From JAAFJM01 sp964529175 (GTDB taxonomy: Bacteria; Bacteroidota; Bacteroidia; UKL13-3), in assembly GCA_964529175.1 (NCBI GenBank), contig CAZGVO010000003.1:124001-188000 (forward strand): a DNA stretch of 64,000 nt, given 5' to 3'. Both the position numbers and the translations under genes were made by a program. Below the pieces are notes generated by a model, which ran no database searches, was not told the origin of the DNA, and worked only from the letters and a program-made list of their open reading frames with translations. Below, one piece after another: positions 18,078 through 26,978 of this stretch. Each line of letters begins with the position of its first letter. Position 1 is the first letter of the stretch.

Positions 18078-20117
18078 CTAACCACCAACTATCTCCTCTA
18101 ACTTTTTCTGCAATGCAAACATTTCATCGCGCAAGCGAGCAGCTTCCATAAAGTCCATGTCTTTAGCCGCTTTTTGCATGCGTTTTTGAGTTTCCGCTAT
18201 CATTTTATCCAACTTAGGTTTGCTTAAATATTCCAAAATTGGATCAGCTGCTAAATTCAATTCTTCTGGCTCCACATAAGCTTTTGGTTCTGGTGCTAAT
18301 ATGGTTCTTGCATCGGCCAATTCAGTTTGTTTCAAAATCTCTTCACGGCTACGTTTAATAGTTTTTGGCGTAATGCCATGCAAAGTATTGTAAGCAATTT
18401 GTTTTTCACGTCTTCTATCAGTTTCATTAATAGTACGTTGCATGCTATCAGTCATTCTATCAGCATACATAATTACTTTGCCTCTATCGTTCCTTGCAGC
18501 ACGGCCTATGGTTTGCGTTAACGATTTATCATTTCTTAAAAATCCTTCTTTATCGGCATCCATAATAGCTACTAAACTTACTTCAGGTAAATCTAAACCT
18601 TCGCGCAATAAGTTTACACCAATCAAAACATCAAACACACCCAAACGTAAATCACGCAAAATATCAACCCTGTCTAAGGTTTTTACCTCGCTATGAATGT
18701 ATCGGCATTTAATGTTTAATTTGGTCATGTATTTACTCAACTCTTCGGCCATACGTTTGGTTAAAGTAGTAACCAAAATTCTATCGCCCATTTTAATGCG
18801 TTCATCAATTTCATCCAATAAATCATCTACTTGATTTAAACATGGACGTACTTCAATAGTTGGGTCTAACAGTCCTGTAGGACGAATAACTTGTTCTACC
18901 ACCACACCTTCAGCTTGCCTAATTTCATATTCGGCTGGAGTAGCACTTACATAAATGGTTTGGCCTATCATGCTTTCAAATTCGTTAAACTGCAAAGGCC
19001 TGTTATCCATTGCCGAAGGCAACCTAAAACCATATTCAACCAAGTTTTCTTTTCTACTTCTATCGCCTCCATACATAGCACGCACCTGAGGAATGCTTAC
19101 ATGGCTTTCATCAACCATAAGCACAAAATCTTTTGGAAAATAATCTAAAATACAAAATGGTCTATCGCCAGGTTTGCGTTTATCCATGTATCGGCTATAA
19201 TTTTCAATACCACTGCAATAACCCAACTCACGCATCATTTCTAAATCAAAATTAGTACGTTCTTCTAACCTTTTGGCTTCCAGATGTTTACCAATTGACT
19301 TAAAATATTCAATTTGTGCCACTAAATCATCTTGAATTTCGTGCATGGCATCGTGCAATTGTTCTTTTGGAGTAACGTAAATGTTTGCCGGAAAAATTGC
19401 ACAATCTTGAACCGATTCTTGTTTTTTACCACTCACAGGGTCAATAATATCAATGCTTTCAATTTCATTTCCAAAAAATGAAATACGAAAAGCAAAATCG
19501 GCATAAGCAGGAAATACGTCCAACACATCGCCTTTTACCCTAAAGTTACCTCTGTTAAAATCAGCGGTGGTTCGACTATATAAAGAATCTACCAAAGCAT
19601 ACAACACTGTATTGCGAACAATTTTTTGCCCAACATGCAAACGTACAATGCTGCTTTCATAATCTTTAGGATTACCCGCACCATAAATACAACTTACCGA
19701 AGCCACTACCAGCACATCTCTCCTACCCGAAAGCAAGGCCGAAGTGGTAGAAAGACGCATTTTTTCTATTTCTTCGTTAATGGCTAAATCTTTTTCTATA
19801 TAAGTATTGCTCGATGGAATAAAAGCTTCAGGTTGGTAATAATCGTAATACGAAACAAAGTATTCAATTCTATTTTCTGGAAAAAACTGTTTAAACTCGC
19901 TATAAAGCTGAGCCACCAAAGTTTTATTGTGACTTAAAATTAAAGTAGGTCTTTGCACTTGGGCAATTACATTGGCCATGGTAAAAGTTTTACCACTACC
20001 TGTTACCCCTAATAATACTTGACTTTTATCGCCACGGTTCAATCCTTCTACCAATGATTTAATGGCACTTGGTTGATCGCCTGTTGGCACATACTCGCTT
20101 GTTAACTTAAATTCCAC
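18078..20117 (-). CDS. uvrB: Excinuclease ABC subunit B
   Basis: 679 residues, full length. Walker A GVTGSGKT is at 37-44, the damage-probing beta-hairpin YYDYYQPEAFIP follows, then DESHVS, the helicase motifs (VSATPAEYE, TTLTKRMAEEL, GVNLLREGLDLPEV, QTIGRAARN) and a C-terminal UVR domain (AAKDMDFMEAARLRDEM) that contacts UvrC. UvrB verifies DNA damage and loads UvrC in nucleotide excision repair. The start is GTG at 20117; an in-frame stop lies a few codons upstream and no other start exists. A promoter -10-type box ends only 4 nt before this GTG. Confidence 0.97.
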   Translation of the reverse strand: MEFKLTSEYVPTGDQPSAIKSLVEGLNRGDKSQVLLGVTGSGKTFTMANVIAQVQRPTLILSHNKTLVAQLYSEFKQFFPENRIEYFVSYYDYYQPEAFIPSSNTYIEKDLAINEEIEKMRLSTTSALLSGRRDVLVVASVSCIYGAGNPKDYESSIVRLHVGQKIVRNTVLYALVDSLYSRTTADFNRGNFRVKGDVLDVFPAYADFAFRISFFGNEIESIDIIDPVSGKKQESVQDCAIFPANIYVTPKEQLHDAMHEIQDDLVAQIEYFKSIGKHLEAKRLEERTNFDLEMMRELGYCSGIENYSRYMDKRKPGDRPFCILDYFPKDFVLMVDESHVSIPQVRAMYGGDRSRKENLVEYGFRLPSAMDNRPLQFNEFESMIGQTIYVSATPAEYEIRQAEGVVVEQVIRPTGLLDPTIEVRPCLNQVDDLLDEIDERIKMGDRILVTTLTKRMAEELSKYMTKLNIKCRYIHSEVKTLDRVDILRDLRLGVFDVLIGVNLLREGLDLPEVSLVAIMDADKEGFLRNDKSLTQTIGRAARNDRGKVIMYADRMTDSMQRTINETDRRREKQIAYNTLHGITPKTIKRSREEILKQTELADARTILAPEPKAYVEPEELNLAADPILEYLSKPKLDKMIAETQKRMQKAAKDMDFMEAARLRDEMFALQKKLEEIVGG

Positions 20118-20121
20118 AACG

Positions 20122-20129
20122 CAAATTTA
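20122..20129 (-). promoter_or_regulatory. TAnnTTTG promoter box of uvrB
   Basis: On the minus strand the sequence reads TAAATTTG followed by CGTT and then the GTG start of uvrB. It matches the Bacteroidetes -7 consensus TAnnTTTG. No exact TTG is seen at the -33 position. With this box the transcript would begin at or next to the start codon. Confidence 0.5.
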
Positions 20130-20274
20130 AGCTATTTTAGGGTTTGAAAAGGAAATAATAAACAATGTATTTTACTTCTTTTTGAAGATTAATTTCCAAA
20201 ATTATATTGTTGGATTTTGCTTCTAATAGGTTTTGTAAATATTATTAATTTAATTGCTTAAAAATGTTGCTATC

Positions 20275-20964
20275 ATGAAAAACAAAAAACTTAAAACCAT
20301 TATTTTTACTATTGTTTTGGGTATAATAAGTATTCAAAAATCTACTGCACAAATTGGTGTGGGCATTGGTTTTTTTATTCCATCCACTGGCTATGTGGCC
20401 AATGTTTACGGCCCTTTAAGTTTGCGTGGAGTTGGTTTTTCTATCAATAAAGTTTTTACGGTGCAAACAGGTTTTACTGTTTATAGTATGCCTGGCAATG
20501 CAGTGACTCATTTGCCTTTTAAAGCCAAAGAACCACTTTTTGGCGCTTCTACTACACTATTGGTTCCATTAGAATTTGGTTTAGGAACTCGTATTGGCGA
20601 TGTATCTATTTCGGCAAGTGCAGGTGGTTTTATGTTTTATAATTTTACGCATAGATTAGATAAAGGAAACTTTGATCGAGCTATTAGCGAATACGAAGGT
20701 TGGGATATAGCCAATGCTGATTTGAATTATACCAATAGGCCTGGCTATGGATTTATAACAAGTTTTGAAATTGAATACCATATCAATAAAAAACTAGGTA
20801 TCTATATTCAATATTCGTATTTAGATGGGGAATCAGTATTGGAACTAAATGGAAATTATAAAGGCGGAAATTTAGGAGGAAATATTATAGAAAAAACTGC
20901 TGCTTTTAACGATGCTCGTTTAAGTATAAAAGGATCAGAAGTGAGTGTTGGAGTTCACTTTTAA
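20275..20964 (+). CDS. Hypothetical outer-membrane beta-barrel protein
   Basis: 229 residues from the ATG at 20275; a TTG seven codons earlier is less likely because the signal peptide (MKNKKLKTIIFTIVLGIISIQKSTAQ) fits the ATG. The mature protein is Gly- and aromatic-rich with alternating strand patterns and ends SVGVHF, consistent with an 8- to 10-stranded outer-membrane barrel. No specific family recognised. It is monocistronic, followed by a strong terminator. Confidence 0.65.
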   Translation: MKNKKLKTIIFTIVLGIISIQKSTAQIGVGIGFFIPSTGYVANVYGPLSLRGVGFSINKVFTVQTGFTVYSMPGNAVTHLPFKAKEPLFGASTTLLVPLEFGLGTRIGDVSISASAGGFMFYNFTHRLDKGNFDRAISEYEGWDIANADLNYTNRPGYGFITSFEIEYHINKKLGIYIQYSYLDGESVLELNGNYKGGNLGGNIIEKTAAFNDARLSIKGSEVSVGVHF

Positions 20965-20991
20965 TTAAAAATAGCACAGTTTATTTCAAAA

Positions 20992-21020
20992 AAAAGGAGC
21001 AAGTAAAACTTGCTCCTTTT
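20992..21020. terminator. Bidirectional intrinsic terminator
   Basis: Perfect 13 bp stem aaaaggagcaagt / acttgctcctttt with an AAA loop, between convergent genes (20964 and 21041). Confidence 0.9.
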
Positions 21021-21040
21021 AATTATTTCTCTGGTTAAAA

Positions 21041-21562
21041 TTATTTAACCAATGCTTTTATTTTTTCTTCTAAAGTAAATTCATCACCTTCTAAATAACC
21101 AGTGTGACTGTAAACTATGTTGCCTTCTTTATTTAATAAGAAAGTATGCGGTGGATTTACCACATTCATGGCACGCATCATATCACTATTTACATCTAAT
21201 AATACATCAAACGGCCAAGCTTGTCCATCTACATAAGGTTTAACTTTCATCACATTTCTTGCATTGTCAATAGAAACAGCAACCACTATTACATCGTATT
21301 TTGATTTCCACTCTTCATAAAGTTCATTAATATTATTTAACTCTTTTTTGCAAGGTGTGCACCAAGTAGCCCAAAAGCTAATAATAACTATTTTACCCTT
21401 TTTTGAATAATCTTTAACATTAACTACTTTTCCATTTACATCTTTTAAATTTAAATCAGGTAAAGTTTGTTTTTGTTCTTGAGCAAAAATCACATTTGCA
21501 GTAAGTATTACTAAAAATATAATAACTAATTTAACGGCTTTTGTTGGGTTGAAAATTTTCAT
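21041..21562 (-). CDS. TlpA-like exported thiol-disulfide oxidoreductase
   Basis: 173 residues. A signal peptide or anchor (residues 10-28, ending IFAQ) precedes a thioredoxin-fold domain with SFWATWCTPCKKEL, active-site Cys68 and Cys71, and the cis-Pro segment VNPPHTFLL. It belongs to the TlpA/ResA/AlkD-type group acting in the periplasm, usually reducing disulfides in secreted proteins or apocytochromes. In relatives a TlpA-like gene may sit with Omp28/DUF6029 genes; here it is separate, 4 kb away. Confidence 0.88.
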   Translation of the reverse strand: MKIFNPTKAVKLVIIFLVILTANVIFAQEQKQTLPDLNLKDVNGKVVNVKDYSKKGKIVIISFWATWCTPCKKELNNINELYEEWKSKYDVIVVAVSIDNARNVMKVKPYVDGQAWPFDVLLDVNSDMMRAMNVVNPPHTFLLNKEGNIVYSHTGYLEGDEFTLEEKIKALVK

Positions 21563-21612
21563 GATGTTATTGTTTTAAGACTTTGTAAATTAAATTTATT
21601 AATAGCATATAT

Positions 21613-21620
21613 CAAAGTTA
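21613..21620 (-). promoter_or_regulatory. TAnnTTTG promoter box of the TlpA-like gene
   Basis: Minus-strand TAACTTTG, 50 nt upstream of the ATG at 21562. It fits the -7 consensus; the -33 TTG is not evident. Confidence 0.4.
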
Positions 21621-21713
21621 CTGCCAAAAATTATTTTTTAACGCTTATCAAAATCTTTAAGCATTTTTGGCAAGCATTTTGTAATGTTGAAGGAAAAATT
21701 AAACAACCTTTTT

Positions 21714-22298
21714 ATGAAAAAAATAATAATAGCATTAAGCACCATTGGTGTGTTAATTAGCACTAGCTGTGGCAACCGAAAAATTGAAAGAATTGACCCA
21801 AATACTGCAACCGACATTAGCGGCCGTTGGAACGATACTGATAGTAAATTAGTTGCCGAAGAAATGACCAAAGATGTGTTAACCAAACCTTGGATTGGAA
21901 ATTTTGAGAAAAAAGCAAACCGCAAACCTGTAGTAATTATTGGAAGCGTGCGCAATAAAACCAGCGAATACATCGATGCAACAGGTTTTATAAAAAATAT
22001 GGAAGTGGCTTTTATTAATGAAGGTAGAGTGAGTGTAGTACAAAGTGCCGATGAACGCAACCAAGTGCGTGATGAACGTAACGACCAACAAACCTTTGCA
22101 AGCGAAGAAACTAAAAAGAAATGGGGTAAAGAAAAAGGCGCTGACTTCATGATGAATGGCGTAATTACCTCAATAACTGACGAATATAAAAAAATGAAAA
22201 CAGTAGCTTACCAAATCAACTTGGAGTTAACTGACCTTGAAACCAACGAAAAAGTTTGGATTGGCCAAAAACAAATCAAAAAAGTAGTTAAAAACTAA
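21714..22298 (+). CDS. LpoB-like penicillin-binding-protein activator lipoprotein
   Basis: 194 residues from ATG 21714, giving a clean lipoprotein signal (MKKIIIALSTIGVLISTSC, Cys19); an upstream in-frame Met at 21684 adds ten charged residues and is less likely. The mature part carries the LpoB/PBP-activator pattern: DISGRWNDTDSKLVAEEMTKDVL, PVVIIGSVRNKTSEYID, ERNQVRDERNDQQ and GADFMMNGVITSI, ending in strands LTDLETNEKVWIGQKQIKK. In E. coli LpoB stimulates PBP1B from the outer membrane; whether this Bacteroidetes form does so is inferred. The COG3014-like gene follows. Confidence 0.8.
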   Translation: MKKIIIALSTIGVLISTSCGNRKIERIDPNTATDISGRWNDTDSKLVAEEMTKDVLTKPWIGNFEKKANRKPVVIIGSVRNKTSEYIDATGFIKNMEVAFINEGRVSVVQSADERNQVRDERNDQQTFASEETKKKWGKEKGADFMMNGVITSITDEYKKMKTVAYQINLELTDLETNEKVWIGQKQIKKVVKN

Positions 22299-22307
22299 AA
22301 GCATACT

Positions 22308-22345
22308 CAACAGCTAATCTGTCTTAAACAACAGATTAGCTGTTG
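22308..22345 (+). terminator. Strong hairpin between lpoB-like and COG3014-like genes
   Basis: Perfect 15 bp stem caacagctaatctgt / acagattagctgttg with an 8 nt loop, followed by a short T-run (ctttt). It could end or attenuate transcription between two functionally linked lipoprotein genes. Confidence 0.7.
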
Positions 22346-22394
22346 CTTTTCCAAATCAATTTTAACCCTATAACCTTTTATAATTTTTATAAAA

Positions 22395-23822
22395 TTGGCA
22401 AAATTTAAATTTCATATATTTCTATTTGTTGTAATTAGCTTTTTAAGCTCGTGTGCTACTTATTACCAAAAACAAGCTGACTTAATGCAGGCTGTGTACA
22501 GCGGTAATATTAACAAAGCCGAAAACATAATGAGCGATGCTAAATGGCAAAAACCTCAACGCAATATTCTTTTATTTTACCTCAATAAAGGAACAGTGTT
22601 ATGGATGAATGGAAAAAATGCTGAAAGCAACCAATACTTTTTAAAAGCCGATTTATTTGTAGAAGATTATAGAAAAAATTACGCTACAGCCATTGCCAGC
22701 ACTTTAATTAATCCTAATTACAGTACTTATAATGGCGAAACCTTCGAACAAATTTTAATTCATTACTACTCTACCATCAATTTTGTTCAATTAGGCGATT
22801 TAGATAATGCCTTGGTGGCTTGTAAACGTATGATTGAAACTAGTCAGCGTATTAACGACCTAATGGGTAACAAAAATAAATACAAACGCGATGCGTTTGC
22901 CCATAATTTATTAGGCATGATTTACGATGCACAAGGCGATTATAACAATGCATTTATTGCTTACCGTAATGCCTTGAATATTTACAAAGAAGACTATAAG
23001 GGACAACTAGGAACGGATATTCCGCTGCAACTGAAAAAAGACATTTTACGCACTGCCAAACTAATTAGTTTTAGTGAAGAGCTAGCGCAATATGAAGCTG
23101 AATTCAATCTAAAAGCCGAACTAATGCCCGAAGGTTATTCGCCTCTGGTATTTTTTTGGAACAATGGCCTTGGACCAGTTAAAGACGAAAACTCCATCAA
23201 TTTTGCCATTTTGCCTTTAGGAAATGGTTATGTAAACTTTGTAAATGTTGATTTAGGGTTGAGTTTTCCTGTTTATGTGGGCAGCGATGAAGATAGAAGA
23301 AGCCTTTCGAATCTGAATATAGTTCGTGTAGCTTGGCCTAAATATGTATCAAGAGTTCCTTTGTACCAAAATGCAGTTTTAAAAGACAGTTTAAACAATC
23401 AATTTAGATTAGATGTAGGCGAAGACATTAATGCCATAGCTTATAAAAGTTTAGAAGACAGAATGTTAAAAGAAATGGGTGAGGCTATTTTACGTTTAGC
23501 TTTTAAGCAAATAGCCATCAATGCTGCTAAAAAAGAAAATGAAGCCGCAGGCGCTGCTTTAAGTATTTTAGGTGCTGCTACTGAAAAAGCCGATACCAGA
23601 AACTGGCAACTTTTACCCTATTCTATTAACTATACCCGCGCTTTTCTTCCTATTGGAAAACAAAATGTTACGTTAGAAACTAGCTCAAACTCAGCTACAG
23701 AAAAAAACACCTTTTTTGTAAATATGGAAAAAGGAAAAACCAATTTCCAAGCTTTTCAAACTTTACAATTTACCGGCTATTCCGATAAAAACGGCAATCA
23801 AATAATAATGAATACTTATTAG
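22395..23822 (+). CDS. COG3014-like TPR-containing lipoprotein
   Basis: 475 residues. The start is TTG at 22395, which gives a lipoprotein signal (FLFVVISFLSSC, Cys20); no ATG is available before the lipobox. ATYYQKQADLMQAVYSGNINKAENIM and tetratricopeptide-like helices (DNALVACKRMIE, NNAFIAYRNALNIYK) follow, then a beta-rich C-terminal domain. This matches the COG3014 proteins often encoded beside LpoB in Bacteroidetes and relatives. Probably outer-membrane attached and linked to cell-wall synthesis; role inferred from the neighbour. Confidence 0.75.
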   Translation: MAKFKFHIFLFVVISFLSSCATYYQKQADLMQAVYSGNINKAENIMSDAKWQKPQRNILLFYLNKGTVLWMNGKNAESNQYFLKADLFVEDYRKNYATAIASTLINPNYSTYNGETFEQILIHYYSTINFVQLGDLDNALVACKRMIETSQRINDLMGNKNKYKRDAFAHNLLGMIYDAQGDYNNAFIAYRNALNIYKEDYKGQLGTDIPLQLKKDILRTAKLISFSEELAQYEAEFNLKAELMPEGYSPLVFFWNNGLGPVKDENSINFAILPLGNGYVNFVNVDLGLSFPVYVGSDEDRRSLSNLNIVRVAWPKYVSRVPLYQNAVLKDSLNNQFRLDVGEDINAIAYKSLEDRMLKEMGEAILRLAFKQIAINAAKKENEAAGAALSILGAATEKADTRNWQLLPYSINYTRAFLPIGKQNVTLETSSNSATEKNTFFVNMEKGKTNFQAFQTLQFTGYSDKNGNQIIMNTY

Positions 23823-23843
23823 TAAGTACTGATTTAAAGCAAC

Positions 23844-25439
23844 TTATACTTCTAACACAATCAAATCATTGCTAAAGGCATTGGCATTTTCAAGCACTTT
23901 GGTAATCAAATCGTCAAACATATTGATATCGTGCATCATCACGTTTTCAATTCTTTCTTGAAAAGTTCCATTTGGAAACACGCGTTCTTTTAACTTTAAT
24001 AACTTTGTTATATTGTCTTCTTGCTTTTGCTCGCGCGCTTTTTTATAAGTTTTAAAATGCGCAATCAATGTTTTTTTAGCTTCTAACTTGTATTGCAATA
24101 ATTCTTTTCCCGTATTTGTGTCAATATTTTTTACTTCGTCAATCATTTGTTGCAACAAAGCATCCACCTGATTGGCATTTTCCATAAAGCTTGTAGCTGA
24201 TTGTTTTTGTAAATATTTATCGGTTAAATCAGCATCAGAAAGTAACATATCAGCTATGGTTAAACCCATTTTTTCTATTTTATCTTTGGTTGATTTACCT
24301 AATAATAAATAAGAATTGCGCTGCATAATTACTGGAAATGGAACTTGATGGGCATCAAAAACCTGTTGTAATTGCAACCAATATGCTACCTCAGCCGGAC
24401 CACCAATATAAGCCAAATTAGGCAAAATTAACTCCTGGTATACAGGACGTAAAACCACATTTGGACTGAATCGTTCTGGATAATTCTCCACTTCAGTTTT
24501 TAATTCATCAGCCGTAAAAACTACTGAAGTATCGTTTAATTTAAACTGATTATTTTCGGCTTTAATTAACCTGCGGCCAAATTCAGGATGCAAGTAAAAA
24601 AAGTTTACTTCCCTCCCATTTATTTGTAATTTATAGTTTTCGCTTAACGCTTTATTGCTTTTTTGTATGGCATTGAAACTTTTTTGCTCAAAAATATCGC
24701 TTACCATTACTGGTTTTAAAAGCGTTTTTAAAGCTTTATCATCAGCATCAATTATTACCAAACCTTGGTTTTTAAATAATTCATGAACCAATTTTCTGGT
24801 TCCAATGCTAAAATTATTGTTGGTTAAATAACTTTCCTGCAATAATTGTATCCATTTTTTAGCTTTATCTCTTTCGCCTAAGATTGGGGTTAGTTGTTCA
24901 ATTAATGCTTCAATTCCTTCATTATCTAAATGTCCAACAGGTTTTGAATTACTTTCCTTTTGCCATTTAATTTCTTTACCAAACAAATAAATACTACTGA
25001 TTTCCTCAAAATCGTGATCTTCGCTAGCCATCCAAAATACGGGTACAAAATTTTGTTGTGGGTATTTTGCCTTTAACTGATTGGCTAAATTAATGATGGT
25101 AGCAATTTTGTAAATAAAGTACAAAGGCCCAGTAAACAAAGCTAATTGATGACCAGTAGTTACTGTAAACGTATTCGTATTTTTGAGCGATAAAGTGTTT
25201 AAGTAAGTTGCTTCATTTTCACCTAAAGCTATTTCCGCATTTTTATATTGCTTCAATAATGCTTCTACTAAAATATTTCTATTTTCTGCAGTAAAATGCT
25301 TGTTTTTAATTACTTCTTCAAATGAGTCAATAGTTGGCTCATATTTATAAAATGGTTTTAAAGACGCTTTTTGCTCTAAATAATCTTTAGTGATGGCAGG
25401 AATAAGGCCAGTATTGGCCATTGGAATATTTGTTGACAT
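23844..25439 (-). CDS. bshC: Putative cysteine ligase BshC (bacillithiol biosynthesis)
   Basis: 531 residues when started at the ATG at 25439; a Met 16 codons upstream lies in a dispersed intergenic repeat and is rejected. Diagnostic segments include TVTTGHQLALFTGPLYFIYKIATIINLA, FVPVFWMASEDHDFEEI, GPAEVAYWLQL and a C-terminal coiled coil, giving the normal BshC length of about 530. BshC adds cysteine to glucosaminyl-malate in the last step of bacillithiol synthesis in the cytoplasm. The bshA and bshB genes are not in the window, which is usual. Confidence 0.93.
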   Translation of the reverse strand: MSTNIPMANTGLIPAITKDYLEQKASLKPFYKYEPTIDSFEEVIKNKHFTAENRNILVEALLKQYKNAEIALGENEATYLNTLSLKNTNTFTVTTGHQLALFTGPLYFIYKIATIINLANQLKAKYPQQNFVPVFWMASEDHDFEEISSIYLFGKEIKWQKESNSKPVGHLDNEGIEALIEQLTPILGERDKAKKWIQLLQESYLTNNNFSIGTRKLVHELFKNQGLVIIDADDKALKTLLKPVMVSDIFEQKSFNAIQKSNKALSENYKLQINGREVNFFYLHPEFGRRLIKAENNQFKLNDTSVVFTADELKTEVENYPERFSPNVVLRPVYQELILPNLAYIGGPAEVAYWLQLQQVFDAHQVPFPVIMQRNSYLLLGKSTKDKIEKMGLTIADMLLSDADLTDKYLQKQSATSFMENANQVDALLQQMIDEVKNIDTNTGKELLQYKLEAKKTLIAHFKTYKKAREQKQEDNITKLLKLKERVFPNGTFQERIENVMMHDINMFDDLITKVLENANAFSNDLIVLEV

Positions 25440-25452
25440 TGATGTTTTTTGT

Positions 25453-25538
25453 CCCGCAGATTTCGCAGAAAAACGCTGATTAAACAAATAAAACTGAAAG
25501 TATTCAGTGAGTCTGCGTAAATCTGTGTACTCTGCGGG
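25453..25538. repeat. Dispersed intergenic repeat, inverted-end type, copy 1
   Basis: 86 bp with ends CCCGCAGA (25453-25460) and TCTGCGGG (25531-25538). Inside are further copies of the same word (tttcgcaga, gtctgcgtaaatctgtg). It lies between bshC and rimO. Copies 2 and 3 are at 26870 and 35881. Confidence 0.7.
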
Positions 25539-25546
25539 AAATATTT

Positions 25547-26857
25547 TTAAACTATTTTACCGTAAAGATCAAAATCTTCGGCACTTTCAATTTGTACATT
25601 GGCAAAATCACCAATTTTAGCATAGTATTTTTTAGCATCAACCAACACTTCGTTATCTACTTCTGGGCTATCAAACTCGGTACGACCAACCCACATGCCA
25701 TTTTCTTTTCTGTCAAAAAGCACTTTGTAGGTATTGCCAATTTTTTGTTGGTTAATTTTTGCAGAAATACCTTGTTGAATTTCCATTACAATAGCTGCAC
25801 GTTCTTCTTTCACTTCTTGAGGCACATCGTCTACCATAGTTCCGGCATGTGTTCCATCTTCGTGACTGTAAGTAAAAATTCCTAATCTATCAAATTGATT
25901 ATGCTCTACAAATTTGCATAAATCTTTAAAATCTTGTTCGGTTTCACCCGGATGTCCTGCAATTAAAGTAGTTCTTATGGCAATTCCAGGAACTTTATCT
26001 CTTATAGAATCGACAACTTCTTGCGTACGTTTGCTTGTAATTCCTCTACGCATAATTTTTAGCATATTATCGCTTGTATGCTGCAAAGGAATATCAATAT
26101 ACTTACAAATATTGCTGCGTTCAGCCATTACATCCAAAGCGTCCATTGGAAACTGACTTGGATAAGCATAATGCAAACGCAACCATTCTAATCCTTCTAC
26201 ATCTGATAATCTGCGCATTAAATCCGCCAATTTACGATCGCCATAAAGGTCTAAACCGTAATAGGTACTGTCTTGCGCAATCATTAAAATTTCTTTGGTA
26301 CCATTTTTTACCAAATTTTTTACTTCCGTTTCTAATTGCTCAAAGCTTTTAGAAACATGCTTGCCACGCATAATTGGAATGGCGCAAAACGAACACGGCC
26401 TGTCGCAACCTTCCGAAATTTTTAAATAAGCATAATGACTTGGAGTGGTTAACAAACGTTCTCCAATAAGTTCATGCTTGTAATCGGCACCTAAAGTTTT
26501 AAGTAATTGTGGTAAATGTAAAGTACCAAAATACTCATCTACATCGGTAATTTCTTTTTCTAAATCGGGCTTATAACGTTGGCTTAAGCAACCTGTAACA
26601 TACAGTTTATCAATTTCTCCTGCTTGTTTAGCCTCGGCATAACGCAAAATAGTATCAATACTTTCTTGTTTGGCATTATCAATAAATCCACAAGTATTAA
26701 TTACAATAATATTCGCATCATCCTTGGTAGATTCATGCGTAACATCCATGTCATTAGCCTTTAATTGACTGTATAACACTTCGCTGTCCACAATATTTTT
26801 GCTACAACCAAGTGTAATTATATTTATCTTATCTTGTTTTTTGTTTTTTGTCTTCAT
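25547..26857 (-). CDS. rimO: Ribosomal protein S12 methylthiotransferase RimO
   Basis: 436 residues, full length. The N-terminal UPF0004 domain has cysteines 18, 56 and 90 for the auxiliary iron-sulfur cluster. The radical-SAM motif is SEGCDRPCSFC (Cys151, 155, 158) with PIMRGKHVSK, and a C-terminal TRAM domain follows. RimO methylthiolates an aspartate of ribosomal protein S12. The phrase IITLGCSKNIVDSE separates it from MiaB, which is encoded at 51.5 kb. Confidence 0.96.
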   Translation of the reverse strand: MKTKNKKQDKINIITLGCSKNIVDSEVLYSQLKANDMDVTHESTKDDANIIVINTCGFIDNAKQESIDTILRYAEAKQAGEIDKLYVTGCLSQRYKPDLEKEITDVDEYFGTLHLPQLLKTLGADYKHELIGERLLTTPSHYAYLKISEGCDRPCSFCAIPIMRGKHVSKSFEQLETEVKNLVKNGTKEILMIAQDSTYYGLDLYGDRKLADLMRRLSDVEGLEWLRLHYAYPSQFPMDALDVMAERSNICKYIDIPLQHTSDNMLKIMRRGITSKRTQEVVDSIRDKVPGIAIRTTLIAGHPGETEQDFKDLCKFVEHNQFDRLGIFTYSHEDGTHAGTMVDDVPQEVKEERAAIVMEIQQGISAKINQQKIGNTYKVLFDRKENGMWVGRTEFDSPEVDNEVLVDAKKYYAKIGDFANVQIESAEDFDLYGKIV

Positions 26858-26869
26858 GTATTATGTTCA

Positions 26870-26961
26870 CCACAGATTGTACTGATTTTCAGATAATCTA
26901 TAATAGAAATATAAGATTGTGATCGTGTAAAGTATATAAATTTTTCTGTGTTAATCTGTGG
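26870..26961. repeat. Dispersed intergenic repeat, inverted-end type, copy 2
   Basis: 92 bp with perfect 9 bp inverted ends CCACAGATT (26870-26878) and AATCTGTGG (26953-26961), in the gap between ftsY and rimO. Related to copies at 25453 and 35881. Confidence 0.75.
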
Positions 26962-26978
26962 CAGCTGTATTTTGATAG

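Noticed and set aside
21638..22150. 170-codon antisense frame across the lpoB-like gene
   Set aside because: It is a shadow of a well-supported lipoprotein gene, with no signal or known domain.
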